In this document: positions 8,071-15,579 of the stretch, piece after piece
Numbering within the stretch: position 1 is the stretch's first letter
Layout of the letters: every line of letters starts with the position of its first letter
Origin: Chloroflexota bacterium
GTDB taxonomy: Bacteria > Chloroflexota > Dehalococcoidia > Lucifugimonadales > UBA2985
Reading direction: 5' to 3'
Length of the DNA: 36,869 bases
Assembly: GCA_002717805.1 (NCBI GenBank)
Contig: PBBS01000005.1
Location: 27,904-64,772, forward strand
Notes under the pieces: model-generated
Seen by the model: the letters and a program-made list of their open reading frames with translations, nothing else
What the model was told of the DNA's origin: nothing
The model's database searches: none
Program-made: the position numbers and the translations under genes

Positions 8071-9279
8071 ATGGATTCAGGAAGTATAGCTTGGATGCTT
8101 ACGGCATCTGCTTTGGTATTATTAATGACACCGGGACTTGCGTTCTTCTATGGCGGTCTGGTAAGGGCCAAGAATGTAGTTAACACCATAATGTACAGCT
8201 TTATCGCCATGGCTTTGGCAACCGTTGTATGGGTATTATGGGGATACAGTCTTGCCTTTGGTCCTGGAAGTGCATTCATTGGTGACTTAAGTGCTATTGG
8301 TCTGCAGGGAATAGGCATTGATGATGGTGAAGGTGTACCAACTTTGTTATTCGTAGCATTCCAAGGTATGTTCGCCATAATAACACCCGCCCTGATTACT
8401 GGAGCATTTGTTGAGAGGTTCAAATTTACTACATATTTGGTATTTCTAGTACTATGGTTAACTCTAGTCTATGCACCAATATGCCACTGGGTATGGCATG
8501 AAAATGGTTGGCTTTGGGATATGGGGGCTCTAGACTTTGCCGGTGGTACAGTAGTTCATATAAACGCAGGTATAGCTGCTGTAGCTGCCGCAATGATGGT
8601 TGGCAAACGTAGGAATCCAGGAATTGAACCACACAACGTACCATATGTCGTTTTAGGTGCAGGCTTACTTTGGTTCGGTTGGTTCGGATTTAATGCTGGA
8701 TCAGCTGTTGCTGCAGATACTCTAGCCGTTAGTGCATTTATCGTTACTAATGTCGCAGCGGCTACCGCTGCGCTGACATGGGGACTTATATCTCATATGA
8801 GAACAGGTAAGATGAGTGCGGTTGGGGTTGCTACTGGAGCTGTTGCTGGGCTAGTTGCTATAACACCAGCATCTGGATTCGTTGGTGTTATGGGAGCTCT
8901 GGCTATAGGAGCTTCTGCTGGTGCTATATGTCTTTTCGCAGTTGACATAATAAAAGGCATGGGATTAGACGATGCCTTGGATGTTTTTGCAGTTCATGGC
9001 CTTGGAGGAATAATTGGAGCCCTTCTGACTGGAGTATTTGCAGTCGAGGCAATAGGTGGTACTGCAGGTGTGATTGAGGGAAACGCTGGAGTTATGGGAC
9101 CACAAATAATTGGTATACTTGCAACGTTGGGATATTCACTTGTTGTCACAATGGCTATACTTTTCGTTCTGGATAAGATTCCTGGCCTTGGGTTAAGAGC
9201 TAGTGAAGCTGCAGAAGATCAAGGTATGGATATATCCGCACATGGAGAGAGAGCTTTCGTTAGAGATGGTGCGGATTAA
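8071..9279 (+). CDS. amtB: Ammonium transporter AmtB
   Basis: Inner-membrane Amt/Rh-family ammonium channel of 402 residues, all hydrophobic helices, trimeric in the family. Family motifs include FFYGGLVRAKN near the N-terminus, the DFAGGTVVHINAG segment with the first pore His, and AVHGLGGIIGALLTG with the second. There is no long cleavable signal. A GTG at 8062 is in frame, but the Shine-Dalgarno TAGGAGG (8056-8062) overlaps it and sits 8 bases before the ATG at 8071, which is therefore the start. A PII gene follows after about 50 bases, the usual amtB-glnK arrangement in which PII plugs the channel when nitrogen is plentiful. Confidence 0.96.
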   Translation: MDSGSIAWMLTASALVLLMTPGLAFFYGGLVRAKNVVNTIMYSFIAMALATVVWVLWGYSLAFGPGSAFIGDLSAIGLQGIGIDDGEGVPTLLFVAFQGMFAIITPALITGAFVERFKFTTYLVFLVLWLTLVYAPICHWVWHENGWLWDMGALDFAGGTVVHINAGIAAVAAAMMVGKRRNPGIEPHNVPYVVLGAGLLWFGWFGFNAGSAVAADTLAVSAFIVTNVAAATAALTWGLISHMRTGKMSAVGVATGAVAGLVAITPASGFVGVMGALAIGASAGAICLFAVDIIKGMGLDDALDVFAVHGLGGIIGALLTGVFAVEAIGGTAGVIEGNAGVMGPQIIGILATLGYSLVVTMAILFVLDKIPGLGLRASEAAEDQGMDISAHGERAFVRDGAD

Positions 9280-9332
9280 TCTAGAGCGATTTTGTTCTAG
9301 CGCCTAATTATAGGATAATTTGGAGGAGAAAT

Positions 9333-9677
9333 ATGTTGAAGATAGAAGCTATTTTTAGACCTGAGAGAGTTAATGCGGTTTCAACAGCTTTACTTGATGC
9401 TGGAGTTACTGGTTTTCATTATCAGAATGTTACGGGACAAGGACAGCAGAGGGGAGTTGAAGTGGTTACAGGGAGAGGAGGACAGGCTACGACGAGATCT
9501 GCGGTTCCAAAAACCCTTTTGGTTACTGTGATTGCAGATGACAAGAAAGATGAGGTAGTAGAAGCCATAGTGTCTGCTACTAGGAGTGGAGAGATAGGGG
9601 ATGGTAAGATATTCATTACAGAAGTTAGAGATGTAGTACGAGTCAGAACAGGTGAGAGTGGGGCAGACGCTATATAA
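9333..9677 (+). CDS. Nitrogen regulatory protein PII (GlnK/GlnB family), T-loop without Tyr51
   Basis: Trimeric PII signal protein of 114 residues that senses ATP/ADP and 2-oxoglutarate and controls AmtB. The start has a good GGAGGAG site. The N-terminal KIEAIFRPERV segment, Gln39 (2-oxoglutarate ligand in PII proteins) and the C-terminal signatures GDGKIFITEVRDVVRVRTGE and GxDAI are present. Numbered against E. coli GlnB, residue 51, the tyrosine uridylylated by GlnD, is Gln, and the loop reads GRGGQATTRSAVPK. The protein therefore cannot be regulated by uridylylation at that site. Pairing with amtB indicates a GlnK-like job. A strong terminator follows. Confidence 0.93.
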   Translation: MLKIEAIFRPERVNAVSTALLDAGVTGFHYQNVTGQGQQRGVEVVTGRGGQATTRSAVPKTLLVTVIADDKKDEVVEAIVSATRSGEIGDGKIFITEVRDVVRVRTGESGADAI

Positions 9678-9707
9678 GAACAACTGTAGTTTACTTTTCT
9701 TAGTTTA

Positions 9708-9765
9708 GATGTGGGCGTGACTGGAACGGAACATTCTGGTTACGCCCACATCTTTAGGTTTTCTG
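9708..9765 (+). terminator. Rho-independent-like terminator after the amtB-PII operon
   Basis: Perfect 11-bp stem GATGTGGGCGT (9708-9718) with ACGCCCACATC (9742-9752), extended by a few imperfect pairs, around a 23-base loop, followed by TTTAGGTTTT. The stem is GC-rich relative to its surroundings. The T-tract is interrupted, so termination strength is uncertain. Confidence 0.65.
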
Positions 9766-9860
9766 ATATGTGTTTATCTTGAATATATAAACGGGTATAA
9801 TGTGGGCACATTTAAAGTAATATAATCCTATTTCGAATTGCAAAATGGAGATTTATACAT

Positions 9861-10205
9861 ATGCGTTGGGTACTGAGATCGAAGATACATAAAGCAGTAG
9901 TTACCGAGGCAGATCTGCATTATATAGGCAGCATCACTATTGATCAGGATCTTATTGATAAATGTGGTCTTTGGCCAGGAGAGCGTGTTTTAGTTGTTGA
10001 TAACACTAATGGCGCCAGGTTGGAGACTTATGTCATGTCTGGAGAATCAGGTAGCGGTGTGATATGCATGAACGGAGCGGCTGCCCATTTAATCCACGTT
10101 GGTGATGAGTTAATTATAATGGGATTTGAGTTGACTGATAGTCCTATACAACCCAAGAGCATATTAGTAGATTCCAATAATGCTTTCGTTGAATTTATAA
10201 ACTAG
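9861..10205 (+). CDS. panD: Aspartate 1-decarboxylase PanD
   Basis: Pyruvoyl enzyme that makes beta-alanine from aspartate for pantothenate and CoA synthesis. The 114-residue proenzyme has usual length. The self-cleavage site is visible at Gly23-Ser24 in [12 protein letters not shown], where Ser24 becomes the pyruvoyl group. NGARLETYV and [17 protein letters not shown] are further family segments. A GGAG lies about 11 bases before the ATG. It stands alone: the convergent pntB ends 8 bases away. Two TATAAT-like boxes (9796-9801 and 9821-9826) lie upstream, without a convincing -35. Confidence 0.95.
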   Translation: MRWVLRSKIHKAVVTEADLHYIGSITIDQDLIDKCGLWPGERVLVVDNTNGARLETYVMSGESGSGVICMNGAAAHLIHVGDELIIMGFELTDSPIQPKSILVDSNNAFVEFIN

Positions 10206-10213
10206 TGAGCTAG

Positions 10214-11611
10214 CTATTCTAGTTCTCTTATAGCACCTGTTACGTCTGCTATAGCTTGGCGTGCATCAGCAAAGAGCATCCTTGTATTTGGGTGATAGAA
10301 CAATTCATTGTCTATACCTGCGAAGCCTGGACTAAGACTTCTCTTTATAAATATAATAGTTCTTGCTTTGTCTACATTTAGTATTGGCATCCCATATATA
10401 GGGCTGTCAGTTGCATCTCGGGCCGCCGGGTTCGTTACATCATTGGCTCCAACTACCACAGCGACATCTGTGTTGTCGAATTCAGAATTTATATCTTCCA
10501 TAGGATATAATTGATCGTAGGGCACTTCGGCTTCTGCTAGCAGAACGTTCATGTGCCCCGGCATTCTTCCAGCAACCGGATGAATAGCGTATCTTACATC
10601 TACACCTTTGGATTGTAATAGATCTGCAAGTTCTTTTGTTTGCCTCTGTGCTTGGGCAGCTGCTAATCCATATCCAGGGACGAATATTACTGACCTAGCA
10701 TATGCAAGTACTATTGCAGCCTCTTCTGAGGTGGTACTTTGGGCGTGCTTTCCTTCTGAACTAGCATGACCCTGTGATGATGTTTCTGCTCCAAACGCTC
10801 CAAATATAACATTCCAAATAGAGCGGTTCATCGCCTTGCACATTAAATTAGTGAGGATTAATCCGGAAGCGCCTACGAGGGATCCAGCTATTATTAGCAT
10901 ATTGTTCCCTAATACAAAGCCAGTTGCCGATGCTGCAAGCCCTGAATATGAGTTCAGTAGTGCAATAACTACAGGCATGTCAGCTCCACCTATTGGGATG
11001 ACTAACAATATACCTAGCAGAAGAGAACATATTATAAGTGCAGGGAAGAGATAAGTCGTACCTGTTTCCAGTACTAGAAGAGTTGATGCACCTATACAAG
11101 ATAAGAATAGTAGTAGGTTGAGAGCTTTTATTAGTATGGAATTAATTGCATTTGAAGGCACAAGGAATGATTGCAGTTTTCCAAAAGCTATAAGGCTTCC
11201 AGATAATGTGACTGCTCCTATGAATGTACCTAGCATGATGGTAATAGATACATCTGGATCGATACTGCCGGGTAGGTTTCGTATCCTATTATATTCTGCG
11301 ATTGCGACTAATGCAGAGGCTCCACCACCAAGGCCATTGAATATAGCGACCAATTGAGGCATAGCTGTCATCTGTATTCTTTTGGCTAGCAATATTCCTA
11401 CTAAACCTCCTAGAACAATGCCAGCTATTATGCCTTGATACTCTACTACTTCTTGATTAACGAGAGTTGCCACTACAGCGATTAGCATACCGATTGATCC
11501 CAGTTGATTCCCAGATCTCGCAGTTGCTGGGGAACCTAGCCTTTTCAAGCCAAATATGAAGAATACAGCCGATAGTAGGTAAGACAGATTAATCGCTTGA
11601 TCTTGACTCAT
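10214..11611 (-). CDS. pntB: NAD(P) transhydrogenase subunit beta PntB
   Basis: Membrane and NADP(H)-binding subunit of the proton-translocating transhydrogenase, which makes NADPH from NADH using the proton gradient. The 465-residue protein has about nine hydrophobic helices (domain II) in the first 270 residues. A soluble domain III follows with VPGYGLAAAQAQ, HPVAGRMPGHMNVLLAEA, VVVGANDVTNPAA and the late IFIKRSLSPGFAGIDNELF motif. Its start overlaps the end of the preceding pnt subunit by 4 bases (ATGA), so the subunits are translationally coupled. Confidence 0.96.
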   Translation of the reverse strand: MSQDQAINLSYLLSAVFFIFGLKRLGSPATARSGNQLGSIGMLIAVVATLVNQEVVEYQGIIAGIVLGGLVGILLAKRIQMTAMPQLVAIFNGLGGGASALVAIAEYNRIRNLPGSIDPDVSITIMLGTFIGAVTLSGSLIAFGKLQSFLVPSNAINSILIKALNLLLFLSCIGASTLLVLETGTTYLFPALIICSLLLGILLVIPIGGADMPVVIALLNSYSGLAASATGFVLGNNMLIIAGSLVGASGLILTNLMCKAMNRSIWNVIFGAFGAETSSQGHASSEGKHAQSTTSEEAAIVLAYARSVIFVPGYGLAAAQAQRQTKELADLLQSKGVDVRYAIHPVAGRMPGHMNVLLAEAEVPYDQLYPMEDINSEFDNTDVAVVVGANDVTNPAARDATDSPIYGMPILNVDKARTIIFIKRSLSPGFAGIDNELFYHPNTRMLFADARQAIADVTGAIRELE

Positions 11612-11907
11612 TGATTATTATCTCCAGTTCTTTTCTTGAACATTTGGAGCATTCTATCTGTAACTAGGAAACCACCGACAACGTTTACTGTGGCAATAGC
11701 GACTGCTACGATGCCGAGATATGTGCTTATATCTGGGTTGTCAGTTTTACCTGCTATTAGCAAGGCTCCAATGACGGCTATACCTGATACAGCATTGGAA
11801 CCAGACATAAGAGGTGTGTGAAGGATAGGAGGTACTTTGCTAATCACCTCAAAACCGACCAGCACTGCTAACACAAATATATATAGAGATATTATTAGAC
11901 CTTCCAT
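11608..11907 (-). CDS. pntAB: NAD(P) transhydrogenase subunit alpha, membrane part (PntAB)
   Basis: A 99-residue membrane protein corresponding to the C-terminal transmembrane helices of E. coli PntA. Sequence features are the LIISLYIFVLAVLVGFEVI helix, the conserved HTPLMSGSNAVSGI segment and a terminal VVGGFLVTDRMLQMF. It is encoded separately from the NAD-binding part, the three-gene arrangement known from Rhodospirillum and many other bacteria. It overlaps pntB by 4 bases and follows the soluble alpha gene by 32 bases. Confidence 0.94.
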   Translation of the reverse strand: MEGLIISLYIFVLAVLVGFEVISKVPPILHTPLMSGSNAVSGIAVIGALLIAGKTDNPDISTYLGIVAVAIATVNVVGGFLVTDRMLQMFKKRTGDNNQ

Positions 11908-11939
11908 ACTATTATGCCCTCAAAAACTTCCATGTTTCA

Positions 11940-13085
11940 TCATATTAGAGATTTGGTTGCTTCATTTACAACACTACCTTGATAAGTTATACAACATCCT
12001 TTAGATATTGCATCATTGAAATCTAGAGACAATATATTGTCGGCTAAAACATGCGCAAGTAATGCAGATATATTCTTAGAATACATTTGACTGGCATGAT
12101 TTGGCATGGTACTCGGGAGATTTAATCTACCGTATATAGTTATATCTTGTATTATGACTTCTTCTCCAGGAACAGTTAATTCACAATTGCCACCAGTTTC
12201 AGCAGCTATGTCAATTATTATGGATCCAGGCTTCATGCTTCTTACCATATCTTCAGTTATTAGTATAGGGGCTGGTCTTCCTGGAATCATCGCAGTCGAT
12301 ATCACAAAATCAGCTTCAGAAGAGTGTTTTTGTATAAGTCTTCTACCTGCCTCCTGAGTGTCCTCTTGGAGTTCTTTGGCATAGCCTCCAGAATCTTGTA
12401 CATCTGCCCCATCTGGGGTCATGCCAACAAATATACCGCCTAGGCTTTCCACTTCTTCTTTAACTGTTGGTCTGACATCAAATGCCTGCATCACAGCTCC
12501 AAGTCTGCGCCCTGTGGCAATAGCTTGCAGGCCTGCTACGCCTGCACCTAGTACTAAGCCTTTAGCTGGCGGATATGTTCCAGCCGCAGTCATCATCATA
12601 GGTAGATATCTGCCTAATCTGTCAGCTGCGATCAGGATAGATTTATATCCAGCAATAGAGCTCTGTGAAGATAGGGCGTCCATGCTCTGTGCTCGAGCAA
12701 TTCTGGGGATGGTATCCATACTCAGAGCAGTGATATTCTTCTGGAGTAGTTTTTTAACAAGTTCAACATTGGTCATTGGTTGTAGGAGACCTATTACTGT
12801 GCTTCCCTCACTCATCATATTGACCTCGTTTTGGCCGGTTGTACTGTCAATTATTGGAGCCTGGACTTTTAAGTACAGTTCTGTTGATCTGTATAGCGTC
12901 TCCGGATCCTCTACTTTGGTAGCTCCAGCTGCAGCATACATGTCATCAGTGAATAGTGATGCTGATCCAGCCCCAGACTCTACGATTACTTCGATACCCT
13001 GATCGACTAGCTTTTTAACGGCATCGGGCACTAGGGAGACCCTACGCTCGCCAGGTAATATTTCCTTTGGTATTCCTATTTTCAT
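11940..13085 (-). CDS. pntAA: NAD(P) transhydrogenase subunit alpha, NAD-binding part (PntAA)
   Basis: Soluble domain I of the transhydrogenase, binding NAD(H) at the cytoplasmic face; 381 residues. It begins MKIGIPKEILPGERRVSLVPD, as in the alanine dehydrogenase/PntA family. It has the Rossmann segment VLGAGVAGLQAIATGRRLGA and AFDVRPTVKEEVESLGG, followed by TAMIPGRPAPILI. First gene of the pntAA-pntAB-pntB operon. The leader upstream contains a promoter at 13169-13197 and an inverted repeat at 13109-13149. Confidence 0.95.
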   Translation of the reverse strand: MKIGIPKEILPGERRVSLVPDAVKKLVDQGIEVIVESGAGSASLFTDDMYAAAGATKVEDPETLYRSTELYLKVQAPIIDSTTGQNEVNMMSEGSTVIGLLQPMTNVELVKKLLQKNITALSMDTIPRIARAQSMDALSSQSSIAGYKSILIAADRLGRYLPMMMTAAGTYPPAKGLVLGAGVAGLQAIATGRRLGAVMQAFDVRPTVKEEVESLGGIFVGMTPDGADVQDSGGYAKELQEDTQEAGRRLIQKHSSEADFVISTAMIPGRPAPILITEDMVRSMKPGSIIIDIAAETGGNCELTVPGEEVIIQDITIYGRLNLPSTMPNHASQMYSKNISALLAHVLADNILSLDFNDAISKGCCITYQGSVVNEATKSLI

Positions 13086-13108
13086 AGATGCCTCTTTTTG
13101 ATTTAGGC

Positions 13109-13149
13109 TACCTCAGATTAGGTGATAGGTTTTATTATCTTATGAGGTA
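13109..13149 (-). repeat. Inverted repeat in the pntAA leader
   Basis: Perfect 7-bp arms TACCTCA (13109-13115) and TGAGGTA (13143-13149) with a 27-base AT-rich interval, located between the predicted transcription start (about 13162) and the pntAA ATG. It may be an operator or a leader hairpin. On the plus strand it is followed by TTTTTT, so it could also act as a weak terminator in that direction, although no plus-strand gene enters it. Confidence 0.4.
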
Positions 13150-13168
13150 TTTTTTAGTACAGAAATAA

Positions 13169-13197
13169 AGTATAATTCGCTTGATTTTTGTAGTCAA
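13169..13197 (-). promoter_or_regulatory. Promoter of the pnt operon
   Basis: On the minus strand TTGACT (13192-13197), a 17-base spacer and TATACT (13169-13174). The predicted start near 13162 gives a leader of about 77 bases before pntAA. Confidence 0.7.
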
Positions 13198-13225
13198 CAC
13201 AATATCCCTAGATGGCATTTCATAT

Positions 13226-14656
13226 TCATATTAGTTCCAATGTCTCTACTTCTCCAATGTCAAGATCTATGATTCTGATAGCGTGATTGTTTGTATCGGC
13301 AATGTATATCTTGTTATTTATAGCCGTTAATCCACTTGGCTCATAGAATGAGGAATGGCTATTCAATCCGTCGAGAAGCCTCGGCTTACCATCGCCAGCC
13401 AACGTAGAAACCTCCACTTTATCAAGGGATAGAACCTTAATTTTATTATTGTAAGTATCTGCTACATATATATTCCCCTTGTATATTTCTATACCCATGG
13501 GATGTTGCAGTTTAGCCTCAGTACCAATGGCGTCTAGGTCACCATATTCGAAAAGTCCGGTTCCAATTAGTGTGTGTACCTTCTGGTCTCCATTAAGATT
13601 CAGGCTTCTTACGGAGCTCGTCTCGCTGTCTACAAAATATATGTGGCCCCGGTTGACATCCAATCCACTAGGTTGTGCTAGGCAGGCAGTTTTAGGATCA
13701 CCGTCTAGTAATCCTTCATTTCCTGAACCTGCCAGAGCCAAGATGTTATTGTCCAATATATTCATATCCCATATTTGATGAACTCCTGCCATTGCTATAT
13801 AAAGTATTCCATCTTCATATGCTAAATCCCACGGAGATGTTTGGCTATTTTTTGAATACCACATGGTGGATACTTGTTTGGTTTTCAGATCAATCTTTCT
13901 TATAGCGTGATTGCCGGTATCAGCAACGAATAATACATTTTTATGATTGGCGATACCTTGAGGGTTGTTGAACAGGGCTTCATTTATATCTCCATCCAAG
14001 AACCCGGATCGCTTCATACCTATCTGATCTGTTATTTTTCCTTCTAGTGATGTAACTAATATACGATTGTTGTTTGAGTCTGCAATAAACAGCCTCTGCG
14101 ATATACTATCTGAAGTAATGTTGCCTGGAAAACATAAATTCTCGCATGCATGTTCTGATATTTTGGTGTCATAAGTATTTGATATCTGGCGTTCTATCAA
14201 TTTGTTATCTGGAAAATGTGAAGAAACCTCCAATATCTTTTGTTCGAGTTCTTCGAAGCTGATTTCTCCTTCTATATAACTATGTGTACTACCCTCTGCG
14301 TCAATAATTAGCGTGGTAGGCCATGCCTTTATGCCGTAGTATTTCCATATTTCGTGATTATTATCATTTATCACTGGGTAATTTATTCTATAGCGTTGAG
14401 TAGCTTGGATGACGTTGTTGGTGAAAGATTCCGCGAGAAACTTAGCAGAGTGGATGCCGATTATGTGGAATCCATCACTATATTTTTCTTGTAGCTTCCG
14501 CAACTGCGGAAGTATATGCATGCAATTTACTCAACAGTAAGTCCAGAAATGCAGGACCAATATCTTAGATGTCATGTCTATAGGTGCTAATTGGTCGTCT
14601 ATGTTTATCCAGTCTAATGTTGATGAGAGATATAGAGGATTGGCCTTATTATCCAT
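13226..14656 (-). CDS. Candidate selenoprotein: thioredoxin-like domain plus NHL-repeat propeller (NHLRC2-type), in-frame TGA read as Sec42
   Basis: The frame downstream of 14521 encodes 431 residues, but the protein clearly begins earlier. From the ATG at 14656 the same frame runs 41 codons to a single TGA (14531-14533) and then on to the stop at 13226, 476 residues in all. Around the TGA the reading is FWTYC-TGA-VNCMHILPQL, matching the CCxxC redox motif of NHLRC2-type thioredoxin-like proteins with the second Cys replaced by Sec (C41-U42-V-N-C45). Residues 15-150 form the thioredoxin-like domain (FHIIGIHSAKF, then KAWPTTLIIDAEG with the cis-Pro). Residues 165-476 hold NHL repeats such as FVADTGNHAIRKIDL and IYVADTYNNKIKVLSL. 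A SECIS-like hairpin follows the TGA. Known members are predicted redox proteins of unclear substrate. Alternatives are a pseudogene or a sequencing error at this codon. No selA, selB, selC or selD gene is in the window. Confidence 0.75.
14495..14512 (-). promoter_or_regulatory. SECIS-like hairpin downstream of the in-frame TGA
   Basis: In the mRNA (minus strand) CUUCCGC, loop AGUU, GCGGAAG forms a perfect 7-bp stem beginning 16 bases after the TGA at 14531-14533, so the apical loop is 23 bases from the TGA. Bacterial SECIS elements are described as stem-loops with the loop about 16-37 bases from UGA and a G among the first two loop bases; both hold here. The hairpin lies in coding sequence (codons for L-P-Q-L-R-K). 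Confidence 0.7.
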
Positions 14657-14791
14657 GATAAGCAGATTGTATCACGTTCAAGATATGTTCATATAACACA
14701 TTCAAGCTGCTATATTTCGTCTTGTGATTTACATACGTTAAGTTGATACTGATACAATAGTACAAACTGAATATTGTCAGAGGTAACTAAT

Positions 14792-15568
14792 ATGGATTTA
14801 GGTATTCGAGATAAGGTTGCAATGGTAAGCGGTGGTAGTCGTGGATTAGGGAAACAATCTGCGATTGCACTTGCTAAGGAAGGTTGTCGGGTTTCTATAT
14901 GCGGTAGAGGTAAAGAAGATTTAAGTAAAGCATTGGAGGAGATCAGAGGTCTGGGGTACGATGTTTTAGGAATCGAGGCAGATGTGGGAACATCAGATGG
15001 ATGCGAGCATTTCTATAGCAGGACTGTAAATGAATTAGGGACGGTAGATATATTGGTAAATAACGTAGGAGGTACAGTTGGTGGCAGGGATTTTATCAGT
15101 GCTACAGATCAAGATTGGCTGGACACTATAAATATAAACCTATTTTCTTCTGTCAGACTCACCAGATTAGTCATTCCTAATATGAAGGAGAATATATGGG
15201 GAAGGATTGTTAATATTGCATCAATCTGGGGGAGGGAATATGGAGGCGCCCCAACTTATATGACAGCCAAGGCCGCTGTGATAGCATTCTCTAAACATAT
15301 GGCAATTAATTTGGCGCCATATAATGTCTTGGTGAATAGTGTGGCTCCAGGTTCAATAAAGTTTTCTGGTGGAAGCTGGGACCGTTTCGAGAGTAATAAC
15401 TCTCCAGAGGTAGTTGAACAGTTTATCGCCAACAATCTTCCCATGGGTAAGTTCGGTTGGCCTGAACCTCTGGGTAATGTGGTTGCTTTTCTGTGTTCTA
15501 ATGTTGCAGATTTGGTTACGGGAACTTCAATAAATGTAGATGGTGGGCAATCTAATTCACTTATCTGA
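14792..15568 (+). CDS. SDR family NAD(P)-dependent oxidoreductase
   Basis: Classical short-chain dehydrogenase of 258 residues. The cofactor motif SGGSRGLG lies at about 13-20, NNVGG at about 90, and the catalytic Ser and Y-M-T-A-K motif in ASIWGREYGGAPTYMTAK at about 140-157. The C-terminal segment VTGTSINVDGGQS is typical. The substrate is not evident; such enzymes often reduce 3-oxoacyl or sugar-derived ketones. A TTG at 14774 is in frame, but AGAGG sits about 8 bases before the ATG at 14792. Its stop overlaps the start region of the 6-phosphogluconate dehydrogenase-like gene (TGATG), so the two are co-translated and perhaps act in one sugar-acid route. Confidence 0.9.
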   Translation: MDLGIRDKVAMVSGGSRGLGKQSAIALAKEGCRVSICGRGKEDLSKALEEIRGLGYDVLGIEADVGTSDGCEHFYSRTVNELGTVDILVNNVGGTVGGRDFISATDQDWLDTININLFSSVRLTRLVIPNMKENIWGRIVNIASIWGREYGGAPTYMTAKAAVIAFSKHMAINLAPYNVLVNSVAPGSIKFSGGSWDRFESNNSPEVVEQFIANNLPMGKFGWPEPLGNVVAFLCSNVADLVTGTSINVDGGQSNSLI

Positions 15569-15579
15569 TGGAGGTCAGT

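Noticed and set aside
13226-14521. NHL protein starting at the ATG at 14521
   Set aside because: This start falls inside the thioredoxin-like domain just after its redox motif; the same frame continues upstream past one TGA to a better start.
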